A stretch of 64,000 nt of DNA from Pomphorhynchus laevis (GCA_012934845.2 WNNJ02000395.1:1-64000), one strand, 5' to 3'; shown: positions 1 to 12,996, numbered from the stretch's first letter. Notes: generated by a model from the letters alone, not told the origin. A program made the numbers and translations.

Positions 1-339
1 ATATATAATATATATAATATATTATATATTTATAATATAAATATAAACTTTTAATGGGCAAATGAGTTTACTAAGCTATTTAATTACTGGCGTGGACGCT
101 TCAAGTTATTGATTTTTTTCTGTGGACAGTTAAAATAGCCATTTGCGGCTAATAGCATGTGTGAAAATAAATATAATATCAAATATATTTTAGAAATACA
201 TGTATAAGAAAATATCGATGCTATATTCTATACTATAATATTAAACTTGCGTTACTTAAGTAAAAAAAAGAAATAAAAGAAATAAATTCTTAAATAAATA
301 TTCCACGTAAACTTAAAGAAATACTTGGAAATACGTATT
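1..339. other. AT-rich non-coding sequence
   Basis: The first 50 bases are an (AT)-type simple repeat. The rest is AT-rich with no ORF of note and no recognisable element until the terminal repeat that begins near 340. Confidence 0.6.
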
Positions 340-720
340 TCCACGTAATAAAAGGAAATAAGAGGAAATACGTCCTTAACACGTATTTGGCCTCACTGCC
401 ATGTTGGGTCGAGGAGTTAGGGGCCGAAACCTGATAGCATAGCAGTTCCTCCTGATGACCTTTAATTTTTATTCTGATACAACGTCTCTTATTTATTAGT
501 CATTCATAAAAATGACGGTTATTTTGAATTTCAATTTTATATTTTAACTTGTTATAAATTATAAAAAATCTTATAACAATTATTAATTTTATTATTTAAT
601 TATTAAATTTTGATTTAGCATTATTATGTTTTGTTTAGTTTATAATAATATTAAATAAGTAGATTCAGTTAGCTGACTTGATTCAGTTAATTTGATCAGT
701 AGACTCAGCTGATTTGATCA
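340..720 (+). repeat. PLE-associated terminal repeat, copy 1
   Basis: This block carries a conserved order of short segments: an 8-bp hairpin (aaatacgt / acgtattt), then ctgccatg, gaggag, catagcag, ttcctc and ctgatga, followed by an AT-rich stretch ending in gattcagttagctgact. The same order follows the stop codon of the PLE reverse transcriptase at 20.1-20.5 kb and 35.3-35.7 kb, so I read it as the 3' terminal region of that element family. The hairpin here is acgt/acgt where other copies have acat/atgt, a pairing-preserving change. No coding part of the element is attached. Confidence 0.65.
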
Positions 721-2100
721 ATATATAATATCAAATATATTTTTTATTTTTAAATACACTTAGAATAAAGAGTTGTAACAAAATAATTAGGTACACGATA
801 ACTCAATAACTATTCCTTAGCAAAGGATGTCTTTGTGCAATTTTGCATTAACGGACATTGTTATCTTCAAACAAAGTGTTAATCATTGCAAAATTACTTA
901 ATAGCTACAAGAAATAGGATGATGAATGAATCATTTGAGGTGAATGATGCACTAGTAAATCACGATCATTGGACTAGGGGATCATTCACGAGCCCAATGC
1001 TTTTGAACAATGTTCACTGTTTGATGCTAACTCATGTTCGAACATGAGTTAAATTGTCATATGAGCAAAATCGTGACTGTTCAACATCAATTACATTCAT
1101 TAGGAAGTTTCAAACAACTCCAGTTAAGTCACCTACATGTGCATTGAAGTTAACTACTAAGTTAACTTCATAACCTTCTAATATTATTTTAATTTATTAT
1201 TTGATTTTATTATTCATAAAATAACAACATAATAAATTATCTACGTATTCTTTAGATAGTATTATTGAATCATAACAACAAAATCAACCAAATAAGCGTA
1301 AATTTCAATTATTCTACAGTTTTAAATTTTAGATATTTTAAATAAAATAATTTTTTACTGAATTATATAATTTGTACTGTGCAAAAAATTTAAATGCAAA
1401 TTTCTCAATATTTTCAAAAATTCAGATAAATTATGGGCTTAGAGTTTTAGTAACTCAGAATTTTCATGAACTGATTATTAATTTAAACCACATGTTAGAA
1501 TGAATATTAAGATCATAAAGAGCAATAACTGATGTTTGACCTGATTGCAGTAGCAGCTATTGAAATAAGTATAGGAACAACGTTTATGATACTTTAAAAA
1601 TAATGTCCAATGATACGTTTGATCTGCTCTTATATTGTACAGAACTTTAAACATCGAGATCTTTTTGTTCACAAATTTTCGACTATTGCAATAGTCCTTT
1701 TCAACTGTTATGTTTTGACATGAGAAAAAATAATGTATTTATACAATAAAAACGGAAGAAACCAACGATGAAACTCTATCGAGTTTTTTGTGTGCTAGTA
1801 AGGATAGCCAAACTTGCAATTGTCCTTATTACCATTCATCGTGTTAGGATAAGCCGGGAAATGTATACTTTCTCTTATCAGATGTCTGGGTAGACTGCTT
1901 TCATTTTCCAAGACCTAATAACCGGAAAAATCAGGTTCGTGGTTATGATTCAGCCAATAATTGACTAATGTTGATAAAGTATAACCCCTTTTTATATTTA
2001 TGTTAATTTAATTCATAAGTTGATTTATATGTTGCTTTATATGTTGATTATATGTTGATGTAAACGCCCTGATCAATAAAAAAATACTATAAACCATAAA
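721..2100. other. AT-rich non-coding sequence
   Basis: No ORF with recognisable homology. It contains one long perfect palindrome (1029-1050, separate entry) and short direct repeats. The 64-codon ORF at 1478-1672 on the minus strand has no recognisable features and is probably chance. Confidence 0.5.
1029..1050. repeat. 22-bp perfect palindrome
   Basis: The two half-sites aactcatgttc / gaacatgagtt are exact reverse complements with no spacer. A palindrome this long is unlikely by chance even in AT-rich DNA. It could be a dimeric protein-binding site or a remnant of a mobile-element end. Nothing adjacent decides between these. Confidence 0.6.
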
Positions 2101-2104
2101 AACT

Positions 2105-2235
2105 ATATAAATAGCTATGTAACCATATACTATAATACATACTACATTATATTATATTATAATATACTATGTATATTATACTATACATAGTATAATATAA
2201 TATGTGTTGTAGTATAATATAATATAGTACATATA
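2105..2235. repeat. AT-rich palindromic low-complexity tract
   Basis: A run of ATA/TAT words forms near-palindromes centred around 2180. It is a simple-sequence, hairpin-prone tract with no coding content. Confidence 0.6.
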
Positions 2236-2460
2236 TTTCAAGTATCCGCAGATAGTGTTAAGGCCTATAGACTATAAACGTTCATGGGGTTTAATGTATC
2301 CTATTATGAAATGACTCGAGTATGTAATTTTCTGTATATTACATTTAGTTTGGCAATTCCTTTTGAGTTCGTAAAGTAAAAATGTATTATTTTTGCATGA
2401 AATATTACAATTAGTCAATGTACAATTGTTTGTAATATTTGGGCTTCATGGCTTCATTTA

Positions 2461-2790
2461 TTAAGTTTGACTTTCCTCATCTCCAGTCGCATTTAGGTTT
2501 TGCACCATTTGATAAGCTTCACTTCGAATTATCGGTCCGCATATTACGTATAGTAAACTGCCAAAAACAAGAACAGATAGTACAATTATCAGGACATATG
2601 TTGTAGTGCTGCTACCTATTGAGTTTTCTTGTAAAACTTTATAGCTTGTGCGGTTTCTTTGCTCATTTATAGTGTACCCAACGGTTGCATAATCGATTAC
2701 AGAATTATCTTTAACCGGATAGGCTGTTGGTACTCGCGACATTGAACGAATCAAACTATTGTTATACGCTGCAGCAATCGCGAAGGTCAT
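2461..2790 (-). CDS. Small single-pass membrane protein, function unknown
   Basis: A 109-residue ORF opening with ATG (MTFAIAAAYNN). Residues about 64-86 (TYVLIIVLSVLVFGSLLYVIC) form one clear hydrophobic segment. An N-glycosylation sequon (NRTS) precedes it and a short polar acidic tail (GDEESQT) follows. The predicted topology is therefore a lumenal or extracellular N-terminus with a short cytosolic tail. Base composition is higher in GC than the surrounding DNA, which argues for a real exon. On the minus strand an AATAAA overlaps the stop codon and could be the polyadenylation signal. No family is recognised. It may be a complete single-exon gene or the last exon of a longer one. Confidence 0.5.
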   Translation of the reverse strand: MTFAIAAAYNNSLIRSMSRVPTAYPVKDNSVIDYATVGYTINEQRNRTSYKVLQENSIGSSTTTYVLIIVLSVLVFGSLLYVICGPIIRSEAYQMVQNLNATGDEESQT

Positions 2791-3570
2791 TTTCTACTAA
2801 GTTTTGGAAATGAACAAAAAACTAACTTTTTCCTGTATGGTAGAATGCTGGTTTTGTTGGAAGACTAATTTCACCTGACTTTACAGCTATGTGTTATATC
2901 TGATTAATAGTAAACAACTCTAAATTGGAATGCTGATAGCCTTAGGTAGAATTGAAGATGTGATTATTATTGATATCAATAAGAAACAGGATTCTACTAT
3001 AGAAAATCTGTAATTGTGTGTAACGCCAAAATATCCAATAGAAAACTTATTTTTTGCAATTTTGCGATTTGAACCAATAAAAAATAAAAATAAACGTCTT
3101 TGATTTCCTTGTAAATATAGGAATATAGAGAGAGCTGTGTCAATATAAAACATAACCAACATTTTATATTTTCTTATAGTGAAGATAACAGAGTTAGCGA
3201 AATTGACACTACAAACAGTTGATCCTGTGATTTAAAGTTTGATTTCTCTGCCAAAGTGCTTTTCGTGTGTTTTCAAATTACGATCAAATCACAATGAATG
3301 TGTAGTAAGCTTTTTAAATGATTTTAATCAATAGCAATACGAATTCAGAATAATTATTCCCAAAGTCATATAACGGGCTTTACCAAGAGTATGTACGAAC
3401 GCACAATGTGACATAAATGCGCAAAATTAAAGTAGCAAATGAATTTAAATTAAAAAAACACTTTTAAATTGCATATATTAAAATAATTGCGTGATGAATT
3501 AAATGAAAAGCAGATACAAAATAATATTTTAGAAATTTTTAAAACAATAGGGACAGAATATTAGCAATAT
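2791..3570. other. Non-coding sequence upstream of the small membrane protein gene
   Basis: AT-rich. An 80-codon minus-strand ORF at 2920-3162 has hydrophobic stretches but no recognisable family and ordinary AT composition. Nothing else is supported. Confidence 0.4.
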
Positions 3571-3574
3571 TATA

Positions 3575-3840
3575 CGTTTTGGCATGTGTTTGGCCCCGCG
3601 GCCGCTGCTATGTTGGATCAATGAATAGGGGCTGAAACCTGATAGCATAGCAGTTCCTCTTGATGACCTCTAATTCTTATTCGGATACAACGTCTGTTAT
3701 TTATTAGTCAATTCATACAAATTGATTTTTATTTTAAATTCCAATTTTTAATTTTAACTTGATTTAAATTATAGAAAATCTTATAACAATTATTAATTTT
3801 ATTATTTAATTATTAAATTTTGATTTAGCATTAACTTTAA
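3575..3840 (+). repeat. PLE-associated terminal repeat, copy 2
   Basis: Shows the conserved ctgctatg ... catagcag pair, ttcctcttgatga, and the same AT-rich tail as copy 1. The segment that normally pairs with ttcctc has mutated here (aatgaa), so that helix is lost in this copy. Confidence 0.65.
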
Positions 3841-3894
3841 TGATTTATTAAATCATTAAAGTTAATTTGATGAAATAATATCAATAAATATTAA

Positions 3895-4140
3895 GGATCG
3901 GAACCTGATAACATAGCAATTCATCTTGATGCCTCTAATCCTTATTCTGTTATTTATTAGTCAATTCATAAAAATGACTTTTATTTTAAATTTTAATTTA
4001 GAATTTTAACTTGTTATAAATTATAAAAAAATCTTATATAATAATTATTTATAACGATTATTTAAATTTTATTTAGCACTATTTTAATTTATAAATAATT
4101 TAAAATACGTAGACTCAGTAAGCTGATCTGATTCGTAATT
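3895..4140 (+). repeat. PLE-associated terminal repeat, copy 3 (partial)
   Basis: Begins inside the motif (ggaacctgataacatagcaattcat) and continues through the AT-rich tail to agactcagtaagctgatctgatt. It is directly repeated with copy 2 in the same orientation, as expected for tandem terminal copies. Confidence 0.6.
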
Positions 4141-7100
4141 TTGAGTTATTGATGGCATACATCAATAATTTTTTCTATGTAAATTTTCTAGTACAATTTT
4201 CTTGATAATTTACTTGAAAATGTTTAAACCGCCGAAATGTCGTTGTGAAGAACAAATCAGCTTTGGCGCTTTTTTAAAAAGCGCATTTTCGTATTTTTTA
4301 AATTAAATTACATCCGGAATGTTCGCACCCCAAGCGAATCTCCGACATTAGTCAACAAAGCCAAAATATAAACAGAGCATTAAATCTTGTATTGCATTAT
4401 ATAAAACACATTTGATAGAGTAAAATATTAGTTAAATATATTTAAACGCGATATGTTCAATCGGTTATAACATCGTGTTCAATGACACAATTTTAAATAA
4501 TAATAATTTTATCTGAATTATCAAAAAAATATGATTATACTTTATTATTAAGTTTTTTTTTATTATAATAAGCAATTAATATAATTCAACAACACTGAAA
4601 TTATCCAAATGATGAATTTAAAAGAACTTGGCCCATAAGCTTTTAATGAAAATTAAAGAGAATCCAGAGAAAACCTGATATTCAATAATGTTGGATAATG
4701 TATAGATTTCAGATATGATTTGTGACTATTAATATCGTAGTCGCAGTGGATTATTATCACGATGACGACACCATGTAACTAAATCTCCCGGCTACGGAAA
4801 AAATAATAAAAGCTACAAAAGGCTACATAAAAACTGCCTTGAAATTTATAAGACCAGTTGTTGAGACTGCTATTAAATATATTAATCAATTAGACCAATA
4901 ATTGTCTTGGCCTCAAATTTATGAGAGTGTCGTGTTAAAATTGATGTTTATGCATTTGAAATTTTATTTAGAATTTTAAGTTTATCAAATTAAAATTTTA
5001 TTTGAAATTTTAAGTTTATTAAATTAAAATGTTAGCTAAAATCTGTAGTTAAAATACCAGTAGTTAAAATCCATTATATGTATTTAAGTTGAAAATGTAA
5101 TGCAGTGAATTCTTTTCTGTCTAATAGGCATCAGCGGGATCATTAAATGATCAATAAAATAAATTACAAGAAAATATTATCGCTTACTGGATTTCTGAAA
5201 AAATTAATTAGAGATTTGACTCAACTCGGAACGTCTGTTACATCTATTTGCTTCTCTCTATACATAGAGAATTTCATGTTTCTACACTACAAAACGGCAT
5301 GCCGTTTCAGCTTTGAGAATTCCCATCGGTTGCAACACATCCAATGCATATAATGAAAACATACTATATACAGATAAAAGCAGAAAGAATTTACATTAAT
5401 TTAAGTTGAAAGTATTTATACATTGAAGAATCAATGTATTAGGTTAAGTAAGAAGATATTAAGTTTAATTAATTAAGTTTTTTAACATAAATCATAGAAC
5501 ATTCATACACATGGTAATTACTACCAGCTCATTAGAAGATAATCTACTATTGATCTCTTTTCTCACTTCGTTTTATAAGGAAATGCATCTTATATGAGAA
5601 TATGGCTATATAATTTAAGAACTTTGTTTAACATATCATTTCGATTAAGAATTCTTACCGTAATCCTCTTAATTGCCCTGAATTTTCGCAATTCCAAAGA
5701 TAAAAAGTCATGATCATGTGACGATCTTTCATTTGAGTAATAATCTTAGTTGAAATTTAAAGTTTCGATCGATAACATAATTTTACACAATAATTAATTT
5801 ATCATAAAATCCTCCCTTTATGATCAAGTTCCATAACGTTTCGCTTCATTAGCATTATATATTTTTTCACACGTAGATTCGCTATTAAATATATTTTTTA
5901 AATTTACAAATTATTGTAGCTTTCAAACATTGAATAATTTATTTAGAGATTCAAATAACTTCATAAAATTTTTGCTGTGTTGATTAAATTATAGGAGCCA
6001 AGATATTGCTATAACAAAAATCTGTGAAACTCATTTTATCATCCTCAAGCGAAAACGGTTTATTGGGAAAATATTTTGCTTAAGAATATAGATCGTAGAA
6101 GTGCATGTCGTTCGATGAAGATATCCACTGCTAAAAATGATATAAGTGTCTATTAAATTATAGAAATTTTTACTATAATTTTTTTTTAATTTATTATGGT
6201 AAAAATATCATATTTGCTTATACAAGTTGAAATTTTGGCAGTTTGTGCAAAGCATTTAAGGACGTTGACCTTTTTTCTTTAAACTTAATCAAATTGGATA
6301 AAGTATCGTGTATTATGTATACTATCACATCAATGATTACGAAATAATTTTAATATAATTTTTGAATTTTAAATTTTCTCTTTATTATTTAAATTTAGTT
6401 TATGACTGAATTTACGATGTTTCAACAGTTTACGTCTGCTTTGTATTAGCATTGCTGGAATGGTGTAAAATCACTGTTATCTAGTATTTTTGTCACGTAT
6501 ACCAAATATTTTAAAATGAATTTTCTTAAAAGTTCTTTATTTCCAAAGCCAGCAAGCAGTTACTCAACATAATTGGTAAGCAACAGATCCAAAACAAAAA
6601 TCAAACCCAATTCAGCAATGATACAATAATCGATCCTGTAATTGAACATTGCAATTCTTAAGTTTCCTTTCTCGTTTGCTAATATATCTGCTAAAATTCC
6701 CATTGAACATCATGCCATGTAGGTACATATAAAGAGATCAGCGTCGTAGGGAGAACGGGAACTGAGGTGTACTTAAGCAATCGGAGGTACCTAAGTTTTT
6801 AGACACAAAACGCGTTCAATTACCTTCCTTTTAAAAATCTTCTTTTTACTAAAGTTTACCTAAATACGTTAAAGTAATTTTTTTGGAGTTCCCAAATTAT
6901 TCTATTAAAAAAATAATTGTGTAGCACATAAATACTACATGTGTAATCTTTATTTTTTAATTCTATTGTTTTCAAAAGTTCTATTAAAAAATTAGTCGTT
7001 GTTCATTGGGCCTGTTTCGTCCGTAAAGCATCAAATTATTTTCAGAAAAAGTTTATATTATGTTTATCTCTTCGCTCCAGAAGCTAGCTATCTTCATCCC

Positions 7101-7280
7101 GTAAAAAGATTTATTTCCTAACGAGGCACTTATATCCTTAGTCATCACAAGTTTGACGATAAGTGACTATCTAAAACACGCCGAGTTCTTTTTTCTTCCT
7201 GATTTTGTAATACAAAAACACACTTATTTTCATTAAGGTCTAGCCTATTACCCTTCTAATATCAGCAACAAGCCAGTTCA
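4141..7280. other. Long AT-rich stretch with no supported gene
   Basis: Both strands were read. Only short ORFs occur, such as 5147-5353 (+), with no recognisable domains. No RNA gene or element terminus was recognised. Confidence 0.5.
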
Positions 7281-7289
7281 CTCTCATAT

Positions 7290-7640
7290 CGAATATACTT
7301 TACAATTCCCTCACTATTTTGCCCAGAGACAGCTTATTTCTCCAAACCTTATTCATTATGTATAAATTTGCTATAATGACCCTCATCGATGATAAGATAA
7401 TGGAGGTCCCAAGTAATGCCCTCCCACACTGATCAATAAGTGAGAAAACATGTGATGGGAAAATACTCTTCCTTATGCAAGTGCATAGATATAGCTTACT
7501 GTTCATCCAATTATAAAACATAAAATACCCCTATATTATATGTCCGAGTTTGGCACCAAGCTCTGTACCTGATCTTGGTTCTTGTAGTAGAATAATGTCC
7601 ATGTCTGATCTCTGCTCGAAGTACGAAAGATTTTTTAGCC
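7290..7640 (-). pseudogene. Possible decayed LINE endonuclease (EEP) fragment
   Basis: Reading the minus strand from about 7640 gives a peptide with DIILLQEPRSG, resembling the second conserved block of APE/EEP endonucleases in non-LTR elements (LQE). After a frame change it is followed by a stretch ending VIIANLYI, resembling the next conserved beta strand. The remainder of the domain and any reverse transcriptase are absent. It matches neither LINE A nor LINE D closely. Confidence is limited because only two short motifs support it. Confidence 0.35.
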
Positions 7641-8079
7641 ACACAATTCCATTTGCATATTTTGTAATTATTTAATCTTATTTAAATAATTATTTAATTT
7701 GTTTCCTAATTATTTTAGCTGAGCTCGGCTTCTTGTTATCGTACTTTCCGCTGGTGTAAAATTGTAGATTTCATGTCTTCATCTATTTTGTCAATTTTAT
7801 TCACACTTCCTAACTTCTCTTTTTTATTATCACCGATATTTCCATGTGCATCAGATGTATTGTTCCCCAATGTGGAAATTACCTGTTCGCGACTCACTTC
7901 ATTGATGTTAGAGAAATTGTTTCTGTAATTAGAAATTAATTTGTTAATTTCATTAATTAATTAATTTCATTTAATTTGTTATTCAAGATCTCTATTGTTA
8001 CTTTTAATTATTTAACCAACTCTCTTGCCATACTAATCTATTCTTTTAAAAAAAATTTATACATTACTTTTTGCCTTCC

Positions 8080-8900
8080 ATCGACACATATTTCTACTTC
8101 AATTCTTCTTTCTCTCAATTTGCCATTCTATACCCCTAATTTACATACCTCCAAGAAATATGTTTGGCTAGTATCACTTTCCTTACACTGCGAAAGCTGT
8201 ATATATTCTTTAAAAGCTGTTCATACCTTAGTATAAGCCGTATTAAATCATATGCAATTTGCACATTTCTGAAAACCCTCATTAGAATATTAAATGGACT
8301 TCTAAGCAAGGAACACAAGTGGCCCGTTTATTAAACGTGAAAGAGAAGCGCCTCCTTACTACTTAAAAAATTGGGGATACATACACATTTCATTTTATTC
8401 GTTAAAAATTAAATATTTGACCTCCTGACCAATCTGGCCATTTATGGCCTTTCTTAATCCATTAGTTTGTCTAATTCCTTTTAATAATTATAGCAACATA
8501 CCCCGTATTTCTACTTAAACACAAACGCACAAATTTTAAATTTCGAAACTTACAGAGTTTTATCTCTACTCTTTCAAAATAGTCTGGAATATTTTTATCA
8601 TTGCCCTTATTATTGAGGAAAAATCATTTAGCGACGCTAGGTTTTTAGTTTTAAAATGTTAAATTTAATCAAATATGAATTAGCGCTTTTTAAACACAAT
8701 TATTGTATAATATCCATTGTGTTTTATAAATTTAAATATTTTTGTGTAACTTTTAAATAACTTAATCCATGCAAGATGTTCAACTGTTCGTTTTTTCTTG
8801 ATTCTTTCTTTATTCAGAAAAGTAAGCTTGATTATGAATTTTTTATTCTTGAAAATGAACATCAACTTACAAAGTTCTTCTGTTTTCTTATGTAATAAGA
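8080..8900. repeat. Dispersed non-coding repeat, copy a
   Basis: About 800 bp that reappear at 25320-26010 in the same orientation with many matching blocks, for example cccctaatt.acatacctcc, cattagaatatttaatgga, gacacaagtggc and cgacgctaggt. No reading frame is shared between the two copies. It is probably an unclassified transposable element or its UTR. Confidence 0.65.
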
Positions 8901-8989
8901 AAGTCTTTCATTTAATTTAACATTAAATTGAACTTTAATTAAATGAAATTAAAATGAAAATCGATTAAAACTATTATTAATTTATATCG

Positions 8990-9640
8990 TATTGATGATA
9001 TAAAATATATGTTCCTATATATTGATGATATATGTGTATTTAATTCTAATAATTTTTATTCAATAAGCGAACAAATTTATCCAGGTTGCTTTATTCTTAA
9101 TAAAACTAATATTAATGATAAAGAAAGTATATATCTCGATATAAACATTAAAATAGCATAAATTAAAGCTACTAGGAATATGGGTAGAATATATTTTTTC
9201 AACCCATTTGAATATGGTTCGAAATTTGATAACATAGCAGTTTCTTCCCTTTTTGACCTATAATCCGTATTCTGAAACGTGGTTTGATAAAGAAGGTATA
9301 TATTTATATATCAACATTAAATTAACATCAATTAAAACGATTTTTAATTTAAATTTTAAAGATGACATTTAAATTTACAAGAAACATTTTTGCATGAACA
9401 TGCATACCATATAATATAAAATATAATACATTAAATAATGAAATTTTAAGAAATGAAACAATTTGGAATGATATTGGCTTTCTTCAAAAGCATTTAAATA
9501 ATTTAATTAAGATACATATTTTAAACTAGGTTACTATAAAATACAATAAAACAGAAAATAGTAAAATATAAATATCAACACAATAATATAAAGAATAAAT
9601 TTAAACTCTTAAGTGGCAACTTTTTATGGATGGATAATAA
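8990..9640 (+). pseudogene. Decayed PLE reverse transcriptase fragment
   Basis: The plus strand encodes YIDDICVFNSNNFYSISEQI and the following LNKTNINDKE block, matching the RT catalytic region of the PLE copies at 20.5-21.5 and 35.8-36.4 kb. After an interruption at about 9215-9290 by a piece of the terminal repeat, the C-terminal part of the same RT resumes, broken by stops. The YIDD catalytic motif is preserved but the frame is not. It is a dead copy. Confidence 0.8.
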
Positions 9641-9644
9641 ATAA

Positions 9645-10100
9645 TATACTTTGTATTATAATAAGATACTAGATAGTTTTATCAGTGGAAATGCATCATT
9701 AATACATCCATAAATTGCATCATAAATAATGCATCATAAATTTAAACTCTTAAGCAAAATTTTATATGTACATATACATATATAAAATATATGGATGGAT
9801 AATAAATAATATATTTTGTATTAGAATAAAATATTAGATAAACGAATTTCACCAGAGCAATATGTCATAAGCGCGTATTTGGCTACGCTGCCATGTTGGG
9901 ACGAGGAATATGGGTCGTAAACTGATAACGTAGCAGTTCCTCTTAATGATTTATATTCCTTATTCTGATACATCGTATGTTATTTATTAGTCAATTCATA
10001 AAAATGATTTTTATTTTAAATTTCAATTTTTACGTTAACTTAAAAATTATATAAAATCTTATATAACAATTATTAATAGAACGATTAACTTAAAAGGACG
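9645..10100 (+). repeat. PLE 3' end and terminal repeat, copy 5
   Basis: Follows the RT fragment in the expected order. The block atggatggataataaataat occurs twice (about 9625 and 9790), then the hairpin/pseudoknot motif appears at about 9855-9950 with gaggaa and ttcctc still complementary, then the AT-rich tail. Confidence 0.7.
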
Positions 10101-10395
10101 ATTAATTTGAAAACATTGTGATTTTTTTAAATTACTAATTCAAATTAAAAAAAAATATAATTATAATTATTTATAATTTAGTTATTTAAAAATTTTATTG
10201 AATTTTATTTTTTTTCTTTAAAGAAAATTGAATTTTAATAAAGAATTGAAATCTATATGTAACGATAATATTAGAAACATTAGAGAAACAGATAAAAAGG
10301 CTTGTGTCCGGTTAGACAAAAGCCAAGAAATCATGGCGATAAAAGAAATAAGAAATCAAATCAGCTAATTTAGTCTACATATTTAATATAGTTAT

Positions 10396-11089
10396 ATAAT
10401 TATAAAAAAGAATGATAAATCAAAATTTAATAATTAAATCATGAATAATTATAAATAATTGATTTATAAGATTTTATATAATCTATATCCAATTGAAACA
10501 AACAAATTAAAATTTAAAATAAAAGTCAATTTTTATGAATTAAAATTCATTAAAATTCAGTAAGAACTGCTATGCTATCAGGTTACTGTCACGATTCCTC
10601 GACCCAACATAGCAGCGGAGCCAGATACATGCTAATGATGAATTTTCTCTGGTAAAATTGATTATCTAGTACCGTTTTATAATACAAAGTATATTATTTA
10701 TTATCCATCCATAAACATTTTTTTAATTTTATCTAATATATAAGTTTTCCAAATGTTTATCTTCGATGTATCTAAGCTTTCACAATTAATCAACTTACCA
10801 TGTGATCTATAAGTTATATAAAATATTATATAAAGGCAAAGGCAAAAATCATATAAATATAATATAATATTATAATTATATAAATCATATATAATTATTT
10901 ATTATTCATCTATATTTTTATTTATATATCATATAAAAAAATAAGAAAGAAATATTAGAAATATTAAAAAAAGAAATAATTAAAGAAATAATTAAAAGAA
11001 ATAATAAATATTATTTATTATTATTATTTATTATTATTATTTATTATTTATTTTTTTTTTTGAGAGAGAAAAATTTATTTATAAAACTA
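10396..11089 (-). repeat. 690-bp direct repeat, left copy (flanks RLE element)
   Basis: Nearly identical to 14344-15032. It consists of a minus-strand PLE terminal repeat (motif at about 10560-10670), the 11-bp word cttaccatgtg at 10794-10804, and an AT-rich tract ending in gagagagaaaaatttattta. The left copy stops exactly where the RLE element's 3' end begins. See the right copy and the insertion entry at 14750. Confidence 0.85.
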
Positions 11090-11113
11090 AAACAAATAAA
11101 GTTAGATCAATAA

Positions 11114-12232
11114 TTAGCTGCTCTCGTCAGCCTCACTGATGGCTACAACGTTGTTTCGGGTTTTGTTAACGGATCCTGGTTTTGTTCTTGCGCTTCGAAG
11201 ACACGCGCTGGCTGAACGGGAAATCCCAAAGGCGACACGGCGCTTAATGCGTGACACGATGTGCGCGTACGATTCATTTCCTCGGCGAGCCTTAACTGCA
11301 GCAATTTTCTGGAATAACTCATTCGTCTCCTTTCCCATGCCACCGGATGATGAAAAAATGAGTGGAATAAATTTGCCCTTTTCAACAGTCTCGATTCTTT
11401 CCCAATATTTTGAATTCTTTCTGGACGAGTTATATTCGAATGCGGAGTCAACAGATTTGGAAACGGTCGATTGAGCAAAAATGCTAAATAGATTGACGTC
11501 AAAAAACGTCCGCTCGAATCTCTCATTTCCCAATCCTCGACATGATATGTCCAGTCGAGCACCCAGGTCACGACTGGTCGCGTTGTTTTCAAAATTCAAA
11601 GTATCTGGGACAGGTTGCAGTCTAGGTTCAGTCTCAACGTCACGACTAACTGACGTTAACTCCTTTACAATTATGTCGCGAACCGCATCGTGCCTTATTG
11701 ATGGCAGACCACCTTTGCGACAAGATAGTCCATGGCTCAAGGTCATTAAGTCACCACATGGACATATGGAACTAATCAAATCCCGCGGGGTTTGACCATA
11801 GCGTGCGGATAGGGCATCCGTAAACTCTTTCACTGACAGATGAAAGTGCTCACTTTTCAATGGAAGGGCACTTAGCCATGATGACGCACCATTTCTCTGG
11901 GCATGTTTTATTGCAGTCCGCACAGTCGTGTCCATTTTTTGAATCGTATCTGACAAACGACGGTTTAGTGAAGTTATGCGACCCATTGCCAAACATTGAA
12001 CCAGTTTTAATTGAGAGTTTCGTAAAGCTTGTCCTGTAATTCCAGACTCGTATGTATGGCTGATTGCTAGCGAAAAATCATAATCTAGTGAGGATGTAAC
12101 CGCAGGGTCATGTACTTCCAGTCCGCCTAAACTTAATGGAGATGTCAAAATAGTATCCCATCTATTTTCAATTGGCAACCCTGTCATTTTTGGCAAGAGT
12201 TTATCCCTTAACAGACCAGAAACAATTTTCAA
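11114..12232 (-). pseudogene. RLE element, thumb, zinc motif and restriction-like endonuclease
   Basis: 372 residues. The start continues the RT thumb (LKIVSGLLRDKLLPKM). A CPCG ... HGLSC zinc motif lies near residues 160-175. It is followed by the PD-(D/E)xK-like region: IRHDAVRDII, ARLDISCRG, RTFFDVNLF, then FSSSGGMG and a basic C-terminus (RIKRRVAFGISRSASACLRSAR). The RLD replaces the usual RPD, so nuclease activity is uncertain. Fragments of the same C-terminus recur at 18.7, 19.1 and 24.3 kb. Confidence 0.75.
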
Positions 12233-12261
12233 CTGATCGATGTTGCAATCTATCGTTCTTG

Positions 12262-12996
12262 TTATGTATGTCCACTTCGATTGGATTGCTTTTGTAAGGC
12301 TATGTATGCAACATTAGGGTCAACATTTGCTACTTCAGCCAAGCTTTCGAGAAGACTGACCCAACCATCGACGAATTGGCTGACTTTCATTGCTTCATAT
12401 TGTGGTGTACCAATAGCGGAGCCTAGTACTGATATTCCATATATACTGATCTCTATATCGGGCGAAGGGTGTTGGTCGATTTCGAGGCTTCGATGTGAAA
12501 GCAGTTTTGATTTGCTTGGATTCACTATATAGCCATACTTTGGACCTTCCCTCATTAAAACCTCCCACACTTTCTTGATATTCGGTAGGTCTCCGACAAA
12601 ATTAGCGTCATCGGCATACCACACCTGATGAACGTTAGGAACACGTTGGTGAATTTTGTCTATTAGCGGTAGTGAAGCCAGAGAAAAACATGGCATTGCG
12701 AAGGGGTCGCCTTGAGTAAAACCCTCCTCAGATAGCAAAGTATCGGTTCCGACAGCCAACATTGAAGGATTTTGATATAAGTTATGCAATATACAGGATA
12801 ATGACGGGCATATGAATTTGAGATTATGGGGAGCTGCTTGTCTGTTTATTTTGTTGAACGCATTAGTCGCATCGATTGAAAGGAGACACGAATCGGTTTT
12901 TTTTGTACAAAGATCGAAGCTTGTGGACGGCATGCTCAACACCACATCTTTGACCTGCAGCTGTTTGAACATTTCCTGCGACATCCTGTATGTCAT
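12262..12996 (-). pseudogene. RLE element, reverse transcriptase catalytic core
   Basis: Contains SIDATNAFNKINR (RT block A, first catalytic Asp), FTQGDP (block B) and VWYADDANFVGDL (block C, YADD). The three catalytic aspartates are therefore intact. The first about 30 residues are out-of-frame filler upstream of the frameshift. A one-base frameshift near 12285 separates it from the downstream thumb/endonuclease ORF. Confidence 0.8.

Noticed and set aside
340-470. Hammerhead (open stem II type) reading of the PLE terminal motif: GAAA before hairpin H1, CTGATGA after ttcctc, cctct/agagg as stem II
   Set aside because: The first stem I pairs next to the cleavage position do not form and G12 would be drawn into stem II. 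The pseudoknot reading is supported by compensated changes, the hammerhead reading is not.
5147-5353. 68-codon ORF in the long AT-rich stretch
   Set aside because: No domain, no compositional contrast, no supporting context.
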